From Chitinophaga silvisoli (GTDB lineage: Bacteria > Bacteroidota > Bacteroidia > Chitinophagales > Chitinophagaceae): DNA of 64,000 bases. Positions 38,808 through 47,464 of this stretch are shown in pieces; within the stretch, counting starts at the first letter, position 1; each line of letters begins with the position of its first letter. The translations under genes and the position numbers were made by a program. The notes beneath the pieces are model-generated. The model was not told the DNA's origin. It did no database searches and worked only from the letters and a program-made list of their open reading frames with translations. The stretch covers positions 682,001 through 746,000 of the forward strand of contig NZ_QTJV01000001.1 in NCBI RefSeq assembly GCF_003412465.1, given 5' to 3'.

Positions 38808-39434
38808 TTATGCTTCAGTTGAAGGAGCATCGGTCTGTGGTGCCACTGGAGCAACCACTTTCTTCTTAGCAGCAGCCTTCTTCTTAGGAGCAGCTTTCTT
38901 AGCAGCAGCCTTTTTAGGAGCAGCTTTCTTAGCAGCAGCTTTTTTAGGAGCAGCTTTCTTAGCAGCAGCCTTTTTAGGAGCAGCTTTCTTAGCAGCAGCT
39001 TTTTTAGGAGCAGCTTTCTTAGCAGCAGCCTTTTTAGGAGCAGCTTTCTTAGCAGCAGCTTTTTTAGGAGCAGCTTTCTTAGCAGCAGCCTTTTTAGGAG
39101 CAGCTTTCTTAGCAGCAGCTTTTTTAGGAGCAGCTTTCTTAGCAGCAGCCTTTTTAGGAGCAGCTTTCTTAGCAGCAGCTTTTTTAGGAGCAGCTTTCTT
39201 AGCAGTTGCTTTTTTAGCAGCAGCTTTCTTAGGAGCAGCTTTCTTAGCGGTTGCTTTCTTAGCAGCAGCTTTTTTAGGAGCGGCTTTCTTAGCAGCAGCT
39301 TTTTTAGGAGCAGCTTTCTTAGCAGTTGCTTTCTTAGCAGCAGCTTTTTTAGGAGCGGCTTTCTTAGCAGTTGCCTTCTTTGCAGCTGCTTTTTTAGGAG
39401 CAGCTTTTTTAGCCGCTTTTTTAATTGTTGCCAT
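38808..39434 (-). CDS. histone H1-like Lys/Ala/Pro repeat protein
   Basis: 208 residues made almost entirely of the unit [10 protein letters not shown] and its variant [10 protein letters not shown], with a short N-terminus ([10 protein letters not shown]) and a non-repetitive acidic tail ([15 protein letters not shown]). It resembles the C-terminal tails of eukaryotic H1 and bacterial histone-like proteins such as HC2 and AlgP, which bind DNA through disordered lysine-rich chains. It is expected to be nucleoid-associated. It lies 73 bases behind rpmA in the same orientation and may be read through from that operon. Confidence 0.82.
   Translation of the reverse strand: MATIKKAAKKAAPKKAAAKKATAKKAAPKKAAAKKATAKKAAPKKAAAKKAAPKKAAAKKATAKKAAPKKAAAKKATAKKAAPKKAAAKKAAPKKAAAKKAAPKKAAAKKAAPKKAAAKKAAPKKAAAKKAAPKKAAAKKAAPKKAAAKKAAPKKAAAKKAAPKKAAAKKAAPKKAAAKKAAPKKKAAAKKKVVAPVAPQTDAPSTEA
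38881..39180. repeat. 60-bp tandem repeat inside the histone-like gene
   Basis: Five consecutive 60-base copies, four identical and the first differing by one base, each made of two 30-base halves differing only in a C/T. The pattern decays towards both gene ends (to 39420 with point changes). The homogeneity implies recent expansion or gene conversion, and copy number is likely to vary or be misassembled. Confidence 0.95.
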
Positions 39435-39507
39435 TGTTTTTTGAATTTTGGGTTAGTAATTAAAATTGGGTATTAAAAAAAACTTTATGGCAAACACTGC
39501 GCCAAGC

Positions 39508-39780
39508 TTACGCCTGGGCAGTGGTGTCAAATGATTTTACAGAAACGATGGTTCTGTTCTCGCGTCCTTTTCTGAACTCAACAACACCATCAGCTACCGC
39601 GAAAATGGTAAAATCTCTACCAATTCCAACGTTAGCACCTGGGTGGTAAACAGTACCGCGCTGACGAACGATGATGTTGCCAGATACAGCAGGTTGACCA
39701 CCAAATATTTTTACTCCCAGCCTTTTGCTTTGAGAGTCACGGCCATTCTTTACACTACCTTCACCTTTTTTATGTGCCAT
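39508..39780 (-). CDS. rpmA: 50S ribosomal protein L27
   Basis: A 90-residue ribosomal protein at the peptidyl-transferase region of the large subunit. It starts [28 protein letters not shown] and continues with [26 protein letters not shown], the standard L27 sequence. No N-terminal cleavage extension is present, unlike Firmicutes. Second gene of the rplU-rpmA operon. Confidence 0.98.
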   Translation of the reverse strand: MAHKKGEGSVKNGRDSQSKRLGVKIFGGQPAVSGNIIVRQRGTVYHPGANVGIGRDFTIFAVADGVVEFRKGRENRTIVSVKSFDTTAQA

Positions 39781-39808
39781 TTCTATGTAAGTTTAAAACT
39801 TTAATTAA

Positions 39809-40111
39809 TTAAGCAATTTCTGAAATACGGATCTTCGTAAAGTGAGTACGGTGACCAACTTTCTTTCTGAAACCTTTTCTACGTTTCATTTTGAAAGCAA
39901 TAACCTTATCTCCCTGAACGTGGCTCAGGATTTCTGCTTTAACTACTGATTTTACATCAGTACCAACGGTCAGCGCGCCGCCATTATCTATTAACAGCAC
40001 TTCAGAGAACTGCACTTTATCTCCGATATTTCCCTGCAACTGCTGTACAAAGATTTCTTGGTCTTTTTGTACTTTGAATTGCTGACCTGCGATTTTTACA
40101 ACTGCAAACAT
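39809..40111 (-). CDS. rplU: 50S ribosomal protein L21
   Basis: A 100-residue large-subunit protein that binds 23S rRNA. The start at 40111 gives the canonical MFAVVKIAGQQFKVQKDQ; the longer frame runs through the promoter. The late KMKRRKGFRKKVGHRTHFTKIRI is the RNA-binding loop region. It precedes rpmA by 28 bases. Confidence 0.97.
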   Translation of the reverse strand: MFAVVKIAGQQFKVQKDQEIFVQQLQGNIGDKVQFSEVLLIDNGGALTVGTDVKSVVKAEILSHVQGDKVIAFKMKRRKGFRKKVGHRTHFTKIRISEIA

Positions 40112-40134
40112 AGTGATCCAAAAATAATTTCCTG

Positions 40135-40165
40135 CAAAAGTAGGATTTGTTTTTAAATTGACAAA
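40135..40165 (-). promoter_or_regulatory. consensus promoter of rplU-rpmA
   Basis: On the minus strand TTTG, a 19-base spacer and TACTTTTG form a textbook Bacteroidota promoter, about 24 bases before the L21 start. Confidence 0.75.
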
Positions 40166-40421
40166 GTTTTCTCCATATTTAAAATGCGTTTGCCCCCAAG
40201 GCATACGTTTTTAAAGGAGAATACTATACATTTTCAAAGATACGTAGTTTATTTTAATATAGTTTGTTATTATATGTAAGTTCCACGATCCACTATGCAC
40301 AACATTACCTTAAAAGTCACACTCATAGCTGATTTAGCTATTATTCAAACATAAAAGGCATCAACAAAAAAACTGCTTCAACGCAGTTCATTCCATTCCT
40401 TTTATAACAATTTTTATTTTA

Positions 40422-40429
40422 TACATTTG
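40422..40429 (+). promoter_or_regulatory. GH3 gene promoter -7 box
   Basis: TACATTTG, 22 bases before the ATG at 40452. The 250 bases between this and the rplU promoter hold no other recognised feature. Confidence 0.5.
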
Positions 40430-40451
40430 TCCTTTCACATATTCTAAAATA

Positions 40452-41954
40452 ATGGGCATGAAGCTTAAATCACTGCTTGCCAAACCATTTGCTTCCATTG
40501 TAGCCAACAGGATCAGGAAGGAGATGCAGAGGGCGGTAGAAGACCAGGAAGCTATCCTGGAGGAGTTGATTAAAACAGGCAGGAAGACCGAATTTGGAAA
40601 AGACCACCACTTTGACAATATCCATTCCTATAATGATTTCAGACAGGCAGTACCTATCAGAGATTATGAACAGTTTAAGCCTTACATTAATAAAATTAAG
40701 GAAGGTAAACAGAACATCCTCTGGAAAGGCTTGCCCATCTACCTTGCCAAAACCTCTGGAACTACCAGTGGGGTAAAGTATATTCCAATCACCAAGGAAT
40801 CTATCTCTAATCATATCGATACAGCCAGGAATGCCCTGCTCAACTACATGGCGGAAACTGGTCATACTGATTTTGCCGATGGTAAACTCATCTTTCTCTC
40901 CGGTTCTCCCGTGCTGGAAAGGGTAGGGGGTATTCCATATGGCCGCCTCAGTGGTATCGTTAATCACCACGTGCCCCGCTACCTGCGCACCAATCAGCTG
41001 CCCACTTACGAAACGAACTGTATCGAGGACTGGGAAACCAAGCTGGATAAGATAGTAGACGAAACCATCAATCAGGATATGACCCTCATCTCCGGTATTC
41101 CACCATGGATGCAGATGTATTTCGACAGGTTGATAGAACGTAGCGGCAAGCCGGTAGGAGAGCTGTTTAAGAACCTCAATGTACTTGTATACGGTGGTGT
41201 GAACTTCGAACCTTACCGTGCAAAACTCATGGCATCAGTAGGTCGTCCGATCAATACTATCGAGACTTTCCCTGCATCAGAAGGTTTCTTTGCCTTCCAG
41301 GATACGCAGGAGCACAAAGGACTTTTGCTGAATACCAACTCAGGTATTTTCTACGAATTCATACCTGCCAATGAAATCTTCAATGAGAATCCTACCCGTC
41401 TTTCCCTGAAAGATGTGGAAGTCGGTGTCAACTACGCCCTCGTAGTAAGCACCAATGCAGGCCTGTGGGGCTACAACATTGGCGATACGGTGAAATTTGT
41501 ATCCACTAATCCTTACCGCCTGCTGGTAACGGGCCGTATCAAGCATTTCATTTCCGCATTCGGTGAACACGTAATCGGGGAAGAAGTAGAATACAGCCTG
41601 ATGAGCGTAGCGAAGGAAGATAATTTACAGATCACGGAGTTTACCGTAGCACCTATGGTGAGTCCTGCAGCGGGTGAACTGCCTTACCACGAGTGGTTTG
41701 TGGAGTTTGAAAATCCCCCGGCAGACCTTAGTGCCTTTGCAAAAAGGGTAGATGACAAACTCCGTAAAAAGAATATTTATTACGACGACCTGCTTACCGG
41801 CAACATTCTGCAACCATTAAAGATCAGAACAGTGAAGAAACAGGGCTTCATCGATTATATGAAGTCAGTAGGTAAACTGGGAGGTCAGAACAAAGTTCCA
41901 AGATTGAGCAACGACAGAGCATTGGCAGACGAGCTGATGAATTACCTGGCATAA
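40452..41954 (+). CDS. GH3-family acyl-adenylate/amidosynthetase-like protein
   Basis: 500 residues of the GH3 family, relatives of plant auxin- and jasmonate-amido synthetases in the ANL adenylating superfamily. Visible features are the early FGKDHHFDNIHSYNDFRQAVPIRDYE, the phosphate-binding loop LAKTSGTTSGVKYIP (about residues 99-113), ETFPASEGFF, and the hinge and C-terminal domain start TGRIKHFISAFGEHV. Bacterial members probably join carboxylic acids to amines; no substrate has been assigned. Monocistronic or co-transcribed with dxr, 62 bases further on. Confidence 0.88.
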   Translation: MGMKLKSLLAKPFASIVANRIRKEMQRAVEDQEAILEELIKTGRKTEFGKDHHFDNIHSYNDFRQAVPIRDYEQFKPYINKIKEGKQNILWKGLPIYLAKTSGTTSGVKYIPITKESISNHIDTARNALLNYMAETGHTDFADGKLIFLSGSPVLERVGGIPYGRLSGIVNHHVPRYLRTNQLPTYETNCIEDWETKLDKIVDETINQDMTLISGIPPWMQMYFDRLIERSGKPVGELFKNLNVLVYGGVNFEPYRAKLMASVGRPINTIETFPASEGFFAFQDTQEHKGLLLNTNSGIFYEFIPANEIFNENPTRLSLKDVEVGVNYALVVSTNAGLWGYNIGDTVKFVSTNPYRLLVTGRIKHFISAFGEHVIGEEVEYSLMSVAKEDNLQITEFTVAPMVSPAAGELPYHEWFVEFENPPADLSAFAKRVDDKLRKKNIYYDDLLTGNILQPLKIRTVKKQGFIDYMKSVGKLGGQNKVPRLSNDRALADELMNYLA

Positions 41955-42016
41955 AGCAGGAGTAATGTCGGACGACTCATGTCCGCATTTCTTGTAATTC
42001 CCTTATTATTGCAACA

Positions 42017-43183
42017 ATGAGTAAGAAAAATATAGCCATTTTTGGCTCCACAGGATCAATTGGTATACAGGCGCTGGAGGTAATCGAGGCGCATCCTGAT
42101 AAGTTCAGTGTCGAAGTATTGACCGCTGGTGTCAATGCTGATCTGCTCATAGAACAGGCCCTCAAGTTCAGACCGAATGCTGTAGTCATCGCTGATGAAT
42201 CAAAATACGAAAGCGTAAAGGAAGTACTTTTTGACAAAGGTATCAAGGTATTTGCCGGTGCCAAAGCCATGGTAGAAGTAGCTTCCTGGAGCTCCATCGA
42301 TATGATGCTGGCTGCCATTATGGGCTTTGCCGGTCTGGCACCCACCCTGGCGGCTATTGAACAGGGTACCCCTATTGCCCTGGCGAACAAGGAAACCCTT
42401 GTAGTAGCCGGCGATATCGTAATGGGTGCTGCCAGAAAAAGAAATGTACCTGTAATACCGGTAGATTCTGAGCATTCGGCTATCTTCCAGTGTATGATGG
42501 GCGAGTCTTCTGCCAAAGTGGAGAAGATGATTCTCACCGCTTCCGGCGGCCCGTTCCTGGGCAAGAAAACCAACTTCCTCATCAATGTGAAAAAGGACCA
42601 CGCTCTTCAGCATCCTAACTGGCGCATGGGGCCGAAGATCACGATTGACAGTGCGACCCTGATGAACAAGGGCCTGGAAATGATCGAGGCCCGCTGGTTG
42701 TTCAATATCGATCCGGACAAGATCGAGGTCGTGATTCACCCGCAATCCATCATTCACTCCCTGGTACAATTTGTAGATGGCAGCATGAAAGCCCAGATGG
42801 GCCTGCCTGATATGAAACTGCCTATTCAGTTTGCATTAGGCTATCCTGAAAGACTGGCGAACGATTTTCCTCGTTTTTCTTTCAGAAACTATTCTAACCT
42901 CACATTCGAACAACCTGATACCAAGACCTTCCGCAACCTGGGCATCGCTATCGAGGCGATGATGAAGGGCGGTAATGCGGCTTGTGTAATGAATGCGGCA
43001 AACGAAGAAGTAGTACATGCATTCCTGAAAAACCGTATTGGCTTCCTGCAGATGACGGATGTAATAGAAGAAATCATGGGCAAAGTACCGTTCATCGAGC
43101 GCCCAACCCTGCATGACTACTATGAAAGTGACCTGGCTGCAAGGGAACATGCGAACAATATGATCAACGCTATCATAATTTAA
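42017..43183 (+). CDS. dxr: 1-deoxy-D-xylulose-5-phosphate reductoisomerase
   Basis: Converts deoxyxylulose 5-phosphate to methylerythritol 4-phosphate, the committing step of non-mevalonate isoprenoid synthesis. The 388-residue protein has the NADPH motif GSTGSIGIQALEVIEAH, VDSEHSAIFQ (metal and substrate loop), LTASGGPF, HPNWRMGPKITIDSATLMNKGLE in the family's fixed order, and IHPQSIIHSLV. rseP follows by 98 bases, an arrangement also common in other phyla (dxr-rseP). Confidence 0.97.
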   Translation: MSKKNIAIFGSTGSIGIQALEVIEAHPDKFSVEVLTAGVNADLLIEQALKFRPNAVVIADESKYESVKEVLFDKGIKVFAGAKAMVEVASWSSIDMMLAAIMGFAGLAPTLAAIEQGTPIALANKETLVVAGDIVMGAARKRNVPVIPVDSEHSAIFQCMMGESSAKVEKMILTASGGPFLGKKTNFLINVKKDHALQHPNWRMGPKITIDSATLMNKGLEMIEARWLFNIDPDKIEVVIHPQSIIHSLVQFVDGSMKAQMGLPDMKLPIQFALGYPERLANDFPRFSFRNYSNLTFEQPDTKTFRNLGIAIEAMMKGGNAACVMNAANEEVVHAFLKNRIGFLQMTDVIEEIMGKVPFIERPTLHDYYESDLAAREHANNMINAIII

Positions 43184-43228
43184 GAACTTTATAACATGTA
43201 ATAGCTGCATAATCGCAGTTATACCGGC

Positions 43229-43236
43229 TATCTTTG
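43229..43236 (+). promoter_or_regulatory. rseP promoter -7 box
   Basis: TATCTTTG, 45 bases before the rseP ATG, suggests rseP can be transcribed separately from dxr. Confidence 0.45.
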
Positions 43237-43280
43237 CCATTCCTGTTATAGAGAAAAAACAACATATATTTACTGTATAC

Positions 43281-44615
43281 ATGACAACAGCACAAATATT
43301 GATAAAAGCCGCGCAGTTGATACTGTCACTATCTATCCTGGTAGTATTGCATGAACTCGGGCACTTTATCCCTGCAAAACTGTTTAAGACGCGCGTAGAG
43401 AAATTTTATCTCTTTTTTGACCCCTGGTTTTCATTATTCAAATTCAGGAAAGGTGAGACAGAGTATGGAATAGGTTGGTTACCCCTGGGTGGTTATGTTA
43501 AGATCTCCGGTATGGTAGACGAAAGCATGGACCGCGAACAGCTGGCGAAGCCACCGGAGGATTGGGAGTTCCGTTCCAAGAAAGCGTGGCAGCGCCTCAT
43601 CATCATGATTGGTGGTGTAACTGTGAACCTGATCTTAGGTTTTCTCATCTATTCCATGATACTGTGGCATTGGGGTGAAACCTACCTGCCTACGGCAAAT
43701 ACGACTTATGGGATCGCAACAGATTCCCTGGCCCAATCTATTGGGCTCAGGGATGGAGATATGATCCTGGGCGTGGAAAACCAGCCTGTGGAGAACTTCA
43801 AGGCGGTTCCTGGACAGATTATTTTGCGCCAGGCAAAAACGATCCAGATCTCCCGCGAGGGACAGAAAATGGATATCGCAATACCAGATGGTGTTGTAGG
43901 TAAGATGATCAAGTACAAGCTATCCCTGGTGGATGTGAGAGTGCCTTTCCTGGTAGATACAATCGCCGCTAAATCGGCTGCTGATAGCGCCGGGATCCGT
44001 AAAGGTGATCAGTTATTGACACTGAACGGACAGCCTGCTTATTATTACCATGAATTCAAGAATGAAATAGTAAAAGATAGGAACAAAGTGGTACCATTGC
44101 AGGTGTTGCGTGGTGGAGATACAGTGAATCTGACAGTACATGTACCGGAAACTGCTGTGTTAGGTTTTAATGTAAACGTAGAAAAGATGTTTACATTCTC
44201 CGTGAAGCATTTTACCTTCTTCGAAGCGATTCCGGCAGGGTTTAAAAAATGTATCAAGACACTGGTAGATTATGTTCAGCAGCTGCGTTTGATCTTTGTA
44301 TCGAAAGAGGTGAAGGCGAGTGAATCATTGGGTGGTTTTATGACGATTGCGAACCTGTTTCCTGGTGCATGGGATTGGATGGCGTTTTGGGAGATGACGG
44401 CTTTATTGTCTATCATCCTGGCGTTTATGAACATTCTGCCGATTCCTGCGTTAGATGGGGGACATGTGTTGTTCCTGATTTATGAGATGGTGACAGGACG
44501 TAAGCCGAGTGAGAAGTTTTTGGAGTATGCACAGATAGTGGGGATGGTGATATTGTTTGGGTTGCTGTTGTATGCGAATGGCTTGGATATTTACAGGCGT
44601 ATATTTGGGAAGTAA
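43281..44615 (+). CDS. rseP: site-2 intramembrane metalloprotease RseP
   Basis: 444 residues. The zinc motif HELGHF lies in the first transmembrane helix (residues 24-29). A PDZ domain in two parts follows (about 150-310; GLRDGDMILGVENQPV and GIRKGDQLLTLNGQPA). The second metal motif LNILPIPALDGGH is near residue 395, between C-terminal helices. It cleaves membrane-bound anti-sigma factors or signal-peptide remnants in the inner membrane. The assignment to the RIP family is firm; the local anti-sigma substrate is unknown. Confidence 0.94.
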   Translation: MTTAQILIKAAQLILSLSILVVLHELGHFIPAKLFKTRVEKFYLFFDPWFSLFKFRKGETEYGIGWLPLGGYVKISGMVDESMDREQLAKPPEDWEFRSKKAWQRLIIMIGGVTVNLILGFLIYSMILWHWGETYLPTANTTYGIATDSLAQSIGLRDGDMILGVENQPVENFKAVPGQIILRQAKTIQISREGQKMDIAIPDGVVGKMIKYKLSLVDVRVPFLVDTIAAKSAADSAGIRKGDQLLTLNGQPAYYYHEFKNEIVKDRNKVVPLQVLRGGDTVNLTVHVPETAVLGFNVNVEKMFTFSVKHFTFFEAIPAGFKKCIKTLVDYVQQLRLIFVSKEVKASESLGGFMTIANLFPGAWDWMAFWEMTALLSIILAFMNILPIPALDGGHVLFLIYEMVTGRKPSEKFLEYAQIVGMVILFGLLLYANGLDIYRRIFGK

Positions 44616-44633
44616 GTATAAATTTAAATTTTG

Positions 44634-44673
44634 AAGAAGGAAGAGGTCGGAAGGCTTCTTCCTTCTTTGTTTT
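44634..44673 (+). terminator. rseP terminator
   Basis: AAGAAGGAAGA / TCTTCCTTCTT, 11 perfect pairs with a 12-base loop, then TGTTTT. Confidence 0.8.
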
Positions 44674-44676
44674 AGA

Positions 44677-44811
44677 TCATCTTTGTTCCAGTTCATGGAT
44701 GCGTTGTTCCAGGGTTTCTATGCGCTTGTTAAGGGCCATAAACCGCAGGCTTAGCTTTTGCTCCATGGACCTGAGTGCGCCGAGCACTATGGTAAATTGT
44801 GAATTTGACAT
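44677..44811 (-). CDS. possible 44-residue coiled-coil micro-protein
   Basis: An open frame from ATG at 44811 (AAGGA about eight bases upstream) to TGA at 44677. It encodes MSNSQFTIVLGALRSMEQKL, then SLRFMALNKRIETLEQRIHE and LEQR. The second half has heptad spacing of Leu/Ile with Glu/Arg, as in a short coiled coil. An in-frame ATG five codons upstream (44826) is possible. Convergent with rseP and partly beneath its terminator region. No family is recognised; it could be chance. Confidence 0.4.
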   Translation of the reverse strand: MSNSQFTIVLGALRSMEQKLSLRFMALNKRIETLEQRIHELEQR

Positions 44812-44826
44812 ATTGTATCCTTCCAT

Positions 44827-45109
44827 TTACCCCAATTTACTCAATTCTTGCTGGTCTTCCAATTTTATGCCTTATAATTTATTGAAAATCATATGGTTAT
44901 TGAAACGATCCTCCCCCGATCAATCCAATAATGTATGAATTGTATTTTTTTTAAAATCCCATCCATATTGTGTTGGATTTTCCAATTAACAACGGAATTA
45001 CCCATTTCTGTAGTCCTTTGAGCGAATGCCATTGGCCCTACAAGTCCGATATAATTCAAATTACAGCACTCCTAAATGCGCTACATTTTATTTATATCTA
45101 AAATCTTCC
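44827..45109. other. intergenic, nothing recognised
   Basis: An AT-rich gap of about 280 bases between the micro-protein and the tmRNA promoter. I see no gene, hairpin terminator or repeat that I can support. Confidence 0.5.
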
Positions 45110-45117
45110 TATCTTTG
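45110..45117 (+). promoter_or_regulatory. ssrA promoter -7 box
   Basis: TATCTTTG 20 bases before the mature tmRNA 5' end, giving a short leader to be removed by RNase P. Confidence 0.6.
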
Positions 45118-45137
45118 TAAGCTGCGAAAGCAAACCA

Positions 45138-45508
45138 GGGGCTGCCCGGTTTTGACAGCATAGGTCTTTGAAAGTGTAAGCATGTCGTGCGTTGGATAAT
45201 TAGCACGTAAATCTGAATACCCAAACTCTAAATGGCGAATCTAACTACGCCATGGCTGCCTAATCAGAGATTAGACACCCATTATAGCCGCCGCACGCAG
45301 GCCGTTTACTCCTGCAGCCGCCGCCGAATCAAAACTATGTAAAATAGGTACTCATGGTTTCTGTGAGTGAGTGCTGAAACAACAACGGATAAGGACAAGG
45401 TTGGTTAGTTTTGCCCCTGCCGTGTCTCGAAAAAATAATGCATAAATAAGCATGTAGAAGCCTTTCGGAGGATGTGTTTGGACGCGGGTTCGATTCCCGC
45501 CAGCTCCA
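45138..45508 (+). ncRNA. ssrA: transfer-messenger RNA
   Basis: A one-piece tmRNA for ribosome rescue. The 5' end GGGGCTG (45138-45144) pairs with CAGCTCC (45501-45507), with the G3-U70 alanine identity pair and discriminator A at 45508; CCA is not encoded. The T arm GCGGGTTCGATTCCCGC is standard. The tag frame starts at GGC 45234 and reads GESNYAMAA before TAA at 45261, so the full tag is alanine plus GESNYAMAA. Pseudoknot segments lie between the tag and the T arm. Confidence 0.97.
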
Positions 45509-45571
45509 CAAAAATTATCAAAGCTAAAAAGGATGGTAAAAATTACCATTCTTACAGTTAAAAGCTTTATT

Positions 45572-45606
45572 AGCCTGCATTTGAAAAGATGCAGGCTTTT
45601 TTGTTT
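45572..45606 (+). terminator. ssrA terminator
   Basis: AGCCTGCAT / ATGCAGGCT, nine perfect pairs with an eight-base loop, followed by TTTTTTGTTTTT. Confidence 0.9.
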
Positions 45607-45786
45607 TTATACAAATACTCGCCAAATCTTCCATTACCGCTTAAAAAGAAAGCCTTAATGGTGTTGTTGATCAATAAGACAACAAGTGAATTTATCAAAC
45701 TTTAGGATTTAGAAAAGGGCCCTTTAAAGGCCCTGTCGATGTTGTATATTAAATTAATATTCTAACACTATTACCCTCCTCCGGAC

Positions 45787-46653
45787 CTAACTATACATGC
45801 TTTGCAAAAATTCCTTTAATCCAACCGGACTCCTGCCTAGTAATTTTCTCACATCACTTTTATTAGTATCAAATTCTCCCTTAGCAATCGCTCCACAAAA
45901 CCTCGCAATGTACGCTACATCATCCTCAGAAGCACCCATCTGTATAAGCCGCGCAATATATGAACTTAGCTCCGGTTGGTGATAAGCTATTGTTTTTCCG
46001 GTAATGTCCGATAATAGCTCAGCAATCTCCGCGAAGGAGAAAGCAGTTTCTGCAGCGATGACATATTCCTTATTTTCGTGACCCGGAGTTGTCAGTACAA
46101 CCGCTAAAGCTTCAGCCATTTCTGTTATTGGCAAGAAAGGCGTTTTGCCGTCTCCGGCAGGAGTAGAAATTCCATTATTTAATATGTCCTTTCCAGCAAG
46201 AAAGGGAATCATGTCAGCATACATGGTATTATCCATTAAAGTATAAGGAATGCCTGCTTGTTTTAAATAATCAGCTGTGTATGCATGATATTGAACCTCT
46301 TCACCCATTATACTTTGTTGCAAATTTTTCATGTCAAAGCTCGTATAAATCATATGGCCAACACCAGTTTCTTTGGCTGCATTGATCGCGTTTTTGTGCT
46401 GCTCAAATCTTTTGCTTATATCTGATGAAGAAGATATAAGCAGCAGCTTATCCACACCTTGGAAAGCACTCTTTAAAGACTCATAATCCTGATAGTCGCC
46501 AATTTTTATATGAAGTCCTTTTGATTTTAATTCTGCTGACTTGCTTTCATCTCTTACTAATGCAGTAATATCGTTTGGAGCTATACCTCTGTTTAATAAT
46601 GAATTTATTGTGGCTTTACCTAAATTCCCTGTTGCACCGGTTACTAAGATCAT
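45787..46653 (-). CDS. NmrA-like NAD(P)H-binding protein (QorB type)
   Basis: 288 residues from the ATG at 46653, which starts directly at the Rossmann strand MILVTGATGNLGKATINSLL; the longer frame adds 15 unlikely residues. An atypical SDR fold without a clear catalytic Tyr-x-x-x-Lys, as in NmrA sensors and the quinone oxidoreductase QorB. It is divergent from an HxlR regulator, as ytfG (qorB) is from ytfH in Escherichia coli. A redox- or electrophile-responsive quinone reductase is therefore likely. Confidence 0.87.
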   Translation of the reverse strand: MILVTGATGNLGKATINSLLNRGIAPNDITALVRDESKSAELKSKGLHIKIGDYQDYESLKSAFQGVDKLLLISSSSDISKRFEQHKNAINAAKETGVGHMIYTSFDMKNLQQSIMGEEVQYHAYTADYLKQAGIPYTLMDNTMYADMIPFLAGKDILNNGISTPAGDGKTPFLPITEMAEALAVVLTTPGHENKEYVIAAETAFSFAEIAELLSDITGKTIAYHQPELSSYIARLIQMGASEDDVAYIARFCGAIAKGEFDTNKSDVRKLLGRSPVGLKEFLQSMYS

Positions 46654-46682
46654 ATTTTTTGTCTTTAGATTAATTACATTTG

Positions 46683-46754
46683 GTATGTAAACATACAAAT
46701 ATCGATTTTGAAAAGTTACCCTTGCATTAGGTAACGAGACAAATAGTGGTAACC
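46683..46754. promoter_or_regulatory. operator cluster between nmrA and hxlR
   Basis: A 14-bp palindrome GTATGT-AA-ACATAC (46683-46696) and three copies of GGTAAC: one inverted (46715-46720), two direct (46730-46735 and 46748-46753, 18 bases apart). All lie in the 113-base divergent gap. HxlR proteins bind such short symmetric sites and repress their own and the divergent gene; binding here is inferred. Confidence 0.5.
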
Positions 46755-46766
46755 TAAAAGTGACTA

Positions 46767-47084
46767 ATGGAAAATGAATTAGACCATGCTGACTGTCCTG
46801 TTACAGCAACGATAGCCCTGTTTGGAGGGCGGTGGAAGTTGTTGATTTTATATGTGCTGTCCAGGAATACCAGGCGTTTTGGCGAGATCCAGGTTAGGAT
46901 CCCTGCTATTTCAAAAAAGGTGTTAACCGAACAATTGAGAGAGCTTGAAGCTGATGGCTTAATCAGCAGGAAAGAGTACAAGGAGCTTCCTCCCCGTGTA
47001 GAGTATGCACTCACTGATTTTGGAAAAAGCCTGTGCCCTTTGTTAATTGATATAGCAGCCTGGAAAAGAAAAAATATTGGATAA
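46767..47084 (+). CDS. HxlR-family transcriptional regulator
   Basis: A 105-residue winged-helix regulator. The family start ENELDHADCPVTATIALFGGRWKLLIL contains the conserved Cys (residue 10) that senses oxidants or electrophiles in YodB and HypR. RRFGEIQVRIPAISKKVLTEQLRELEADGLI is the DNA-binding part and PPRVEYALTDFGKSL the wing. Divergent from the NmrA-like gene, which is its likely target. Confidence 0.93.
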   Translation: MENELDHADCPVTATIALFGGRWKLLILYVLSRNTRRFGEIQVRIPAISKKVLTEQLRELEADGLISRKEYKELPPRVEYALTDFGKSLCPLLIDIAAWKRKNIG

Positions 47085-47132
47085 TCTAACCAATATGCCC
47101 ATTTTCATCACAATACGGTAAAGAGAAATCCT

Positions 47133-47318
47133 GGATTGGAAGACCTGCTGGAAACTTAGTTTGATCTCCAGGCAAACGATCATTGACTATGGAAGGATTT
47201 TGAAAATGGCCTTTCAAATACGATCACCTAACAATATCAGACACTCCATTACTATACAGATGTCATGTCGGACCACTTTCACCCTGGTGAAGGATACGGA
47301 CTGTTGAACAACCATTAA
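47133..47318 (+). pseudogene. gene fossil with three internal stops
   Basis: One frame reads like protein apart from TAG, TGA and TAA codons: GLEDLLET, FDLQANDH, LWKDFENGLSNTIT, then QYQTLHYYTDVMSD, HFHPGEGYGLLNNH and a final TAA at 47316. The segments have normal coding character. No family is identified and no upstream part is found before 47133. Confidence 0.35.
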
Positions 47319-47384
47319 AATACTTTCCTTTTTTATCTATTATTCCTTGAACCGTAAAAGAAAAGTGTTTTAATGGTTGCTCAA
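47304..47384. repeat. 29-bp imperfect inverted repeat
   Basis: The arm 47304-47332 (starting TTGAACAACCATTAAAA) recurs inverted at 47356-47384 with three differences in 29 bases and a 23-base spacer. It overlaps the end of the gene fossil. It could be a terminator for that lost gene or the remains of a small mobile element. The rest of the 380-base gap (47085-47464) shows nothing else. Confidence 0.6.
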
Positions 47385-47464
47385 TAGCCAGGAGTTATAT
47401 TCCAAATCCTTCAAGTGCACAGATTGTTGCATTGCCTTCGTTAGCATTGCTCCTTTTAATGTCC

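Noticed and set aside
38881..39180. CRISPR array
   Set aside because: The repeats are direct and contiguous without unique spacers and encode Lys/Ala repeats in frame; no cas genes are present anywhere in the window.
45352..45549. 65-residue minus-strand frame with GAGGNRTRV
   Set aside because: Antisense of the tmRNA 3' end; a well-known spurious protein pattern.
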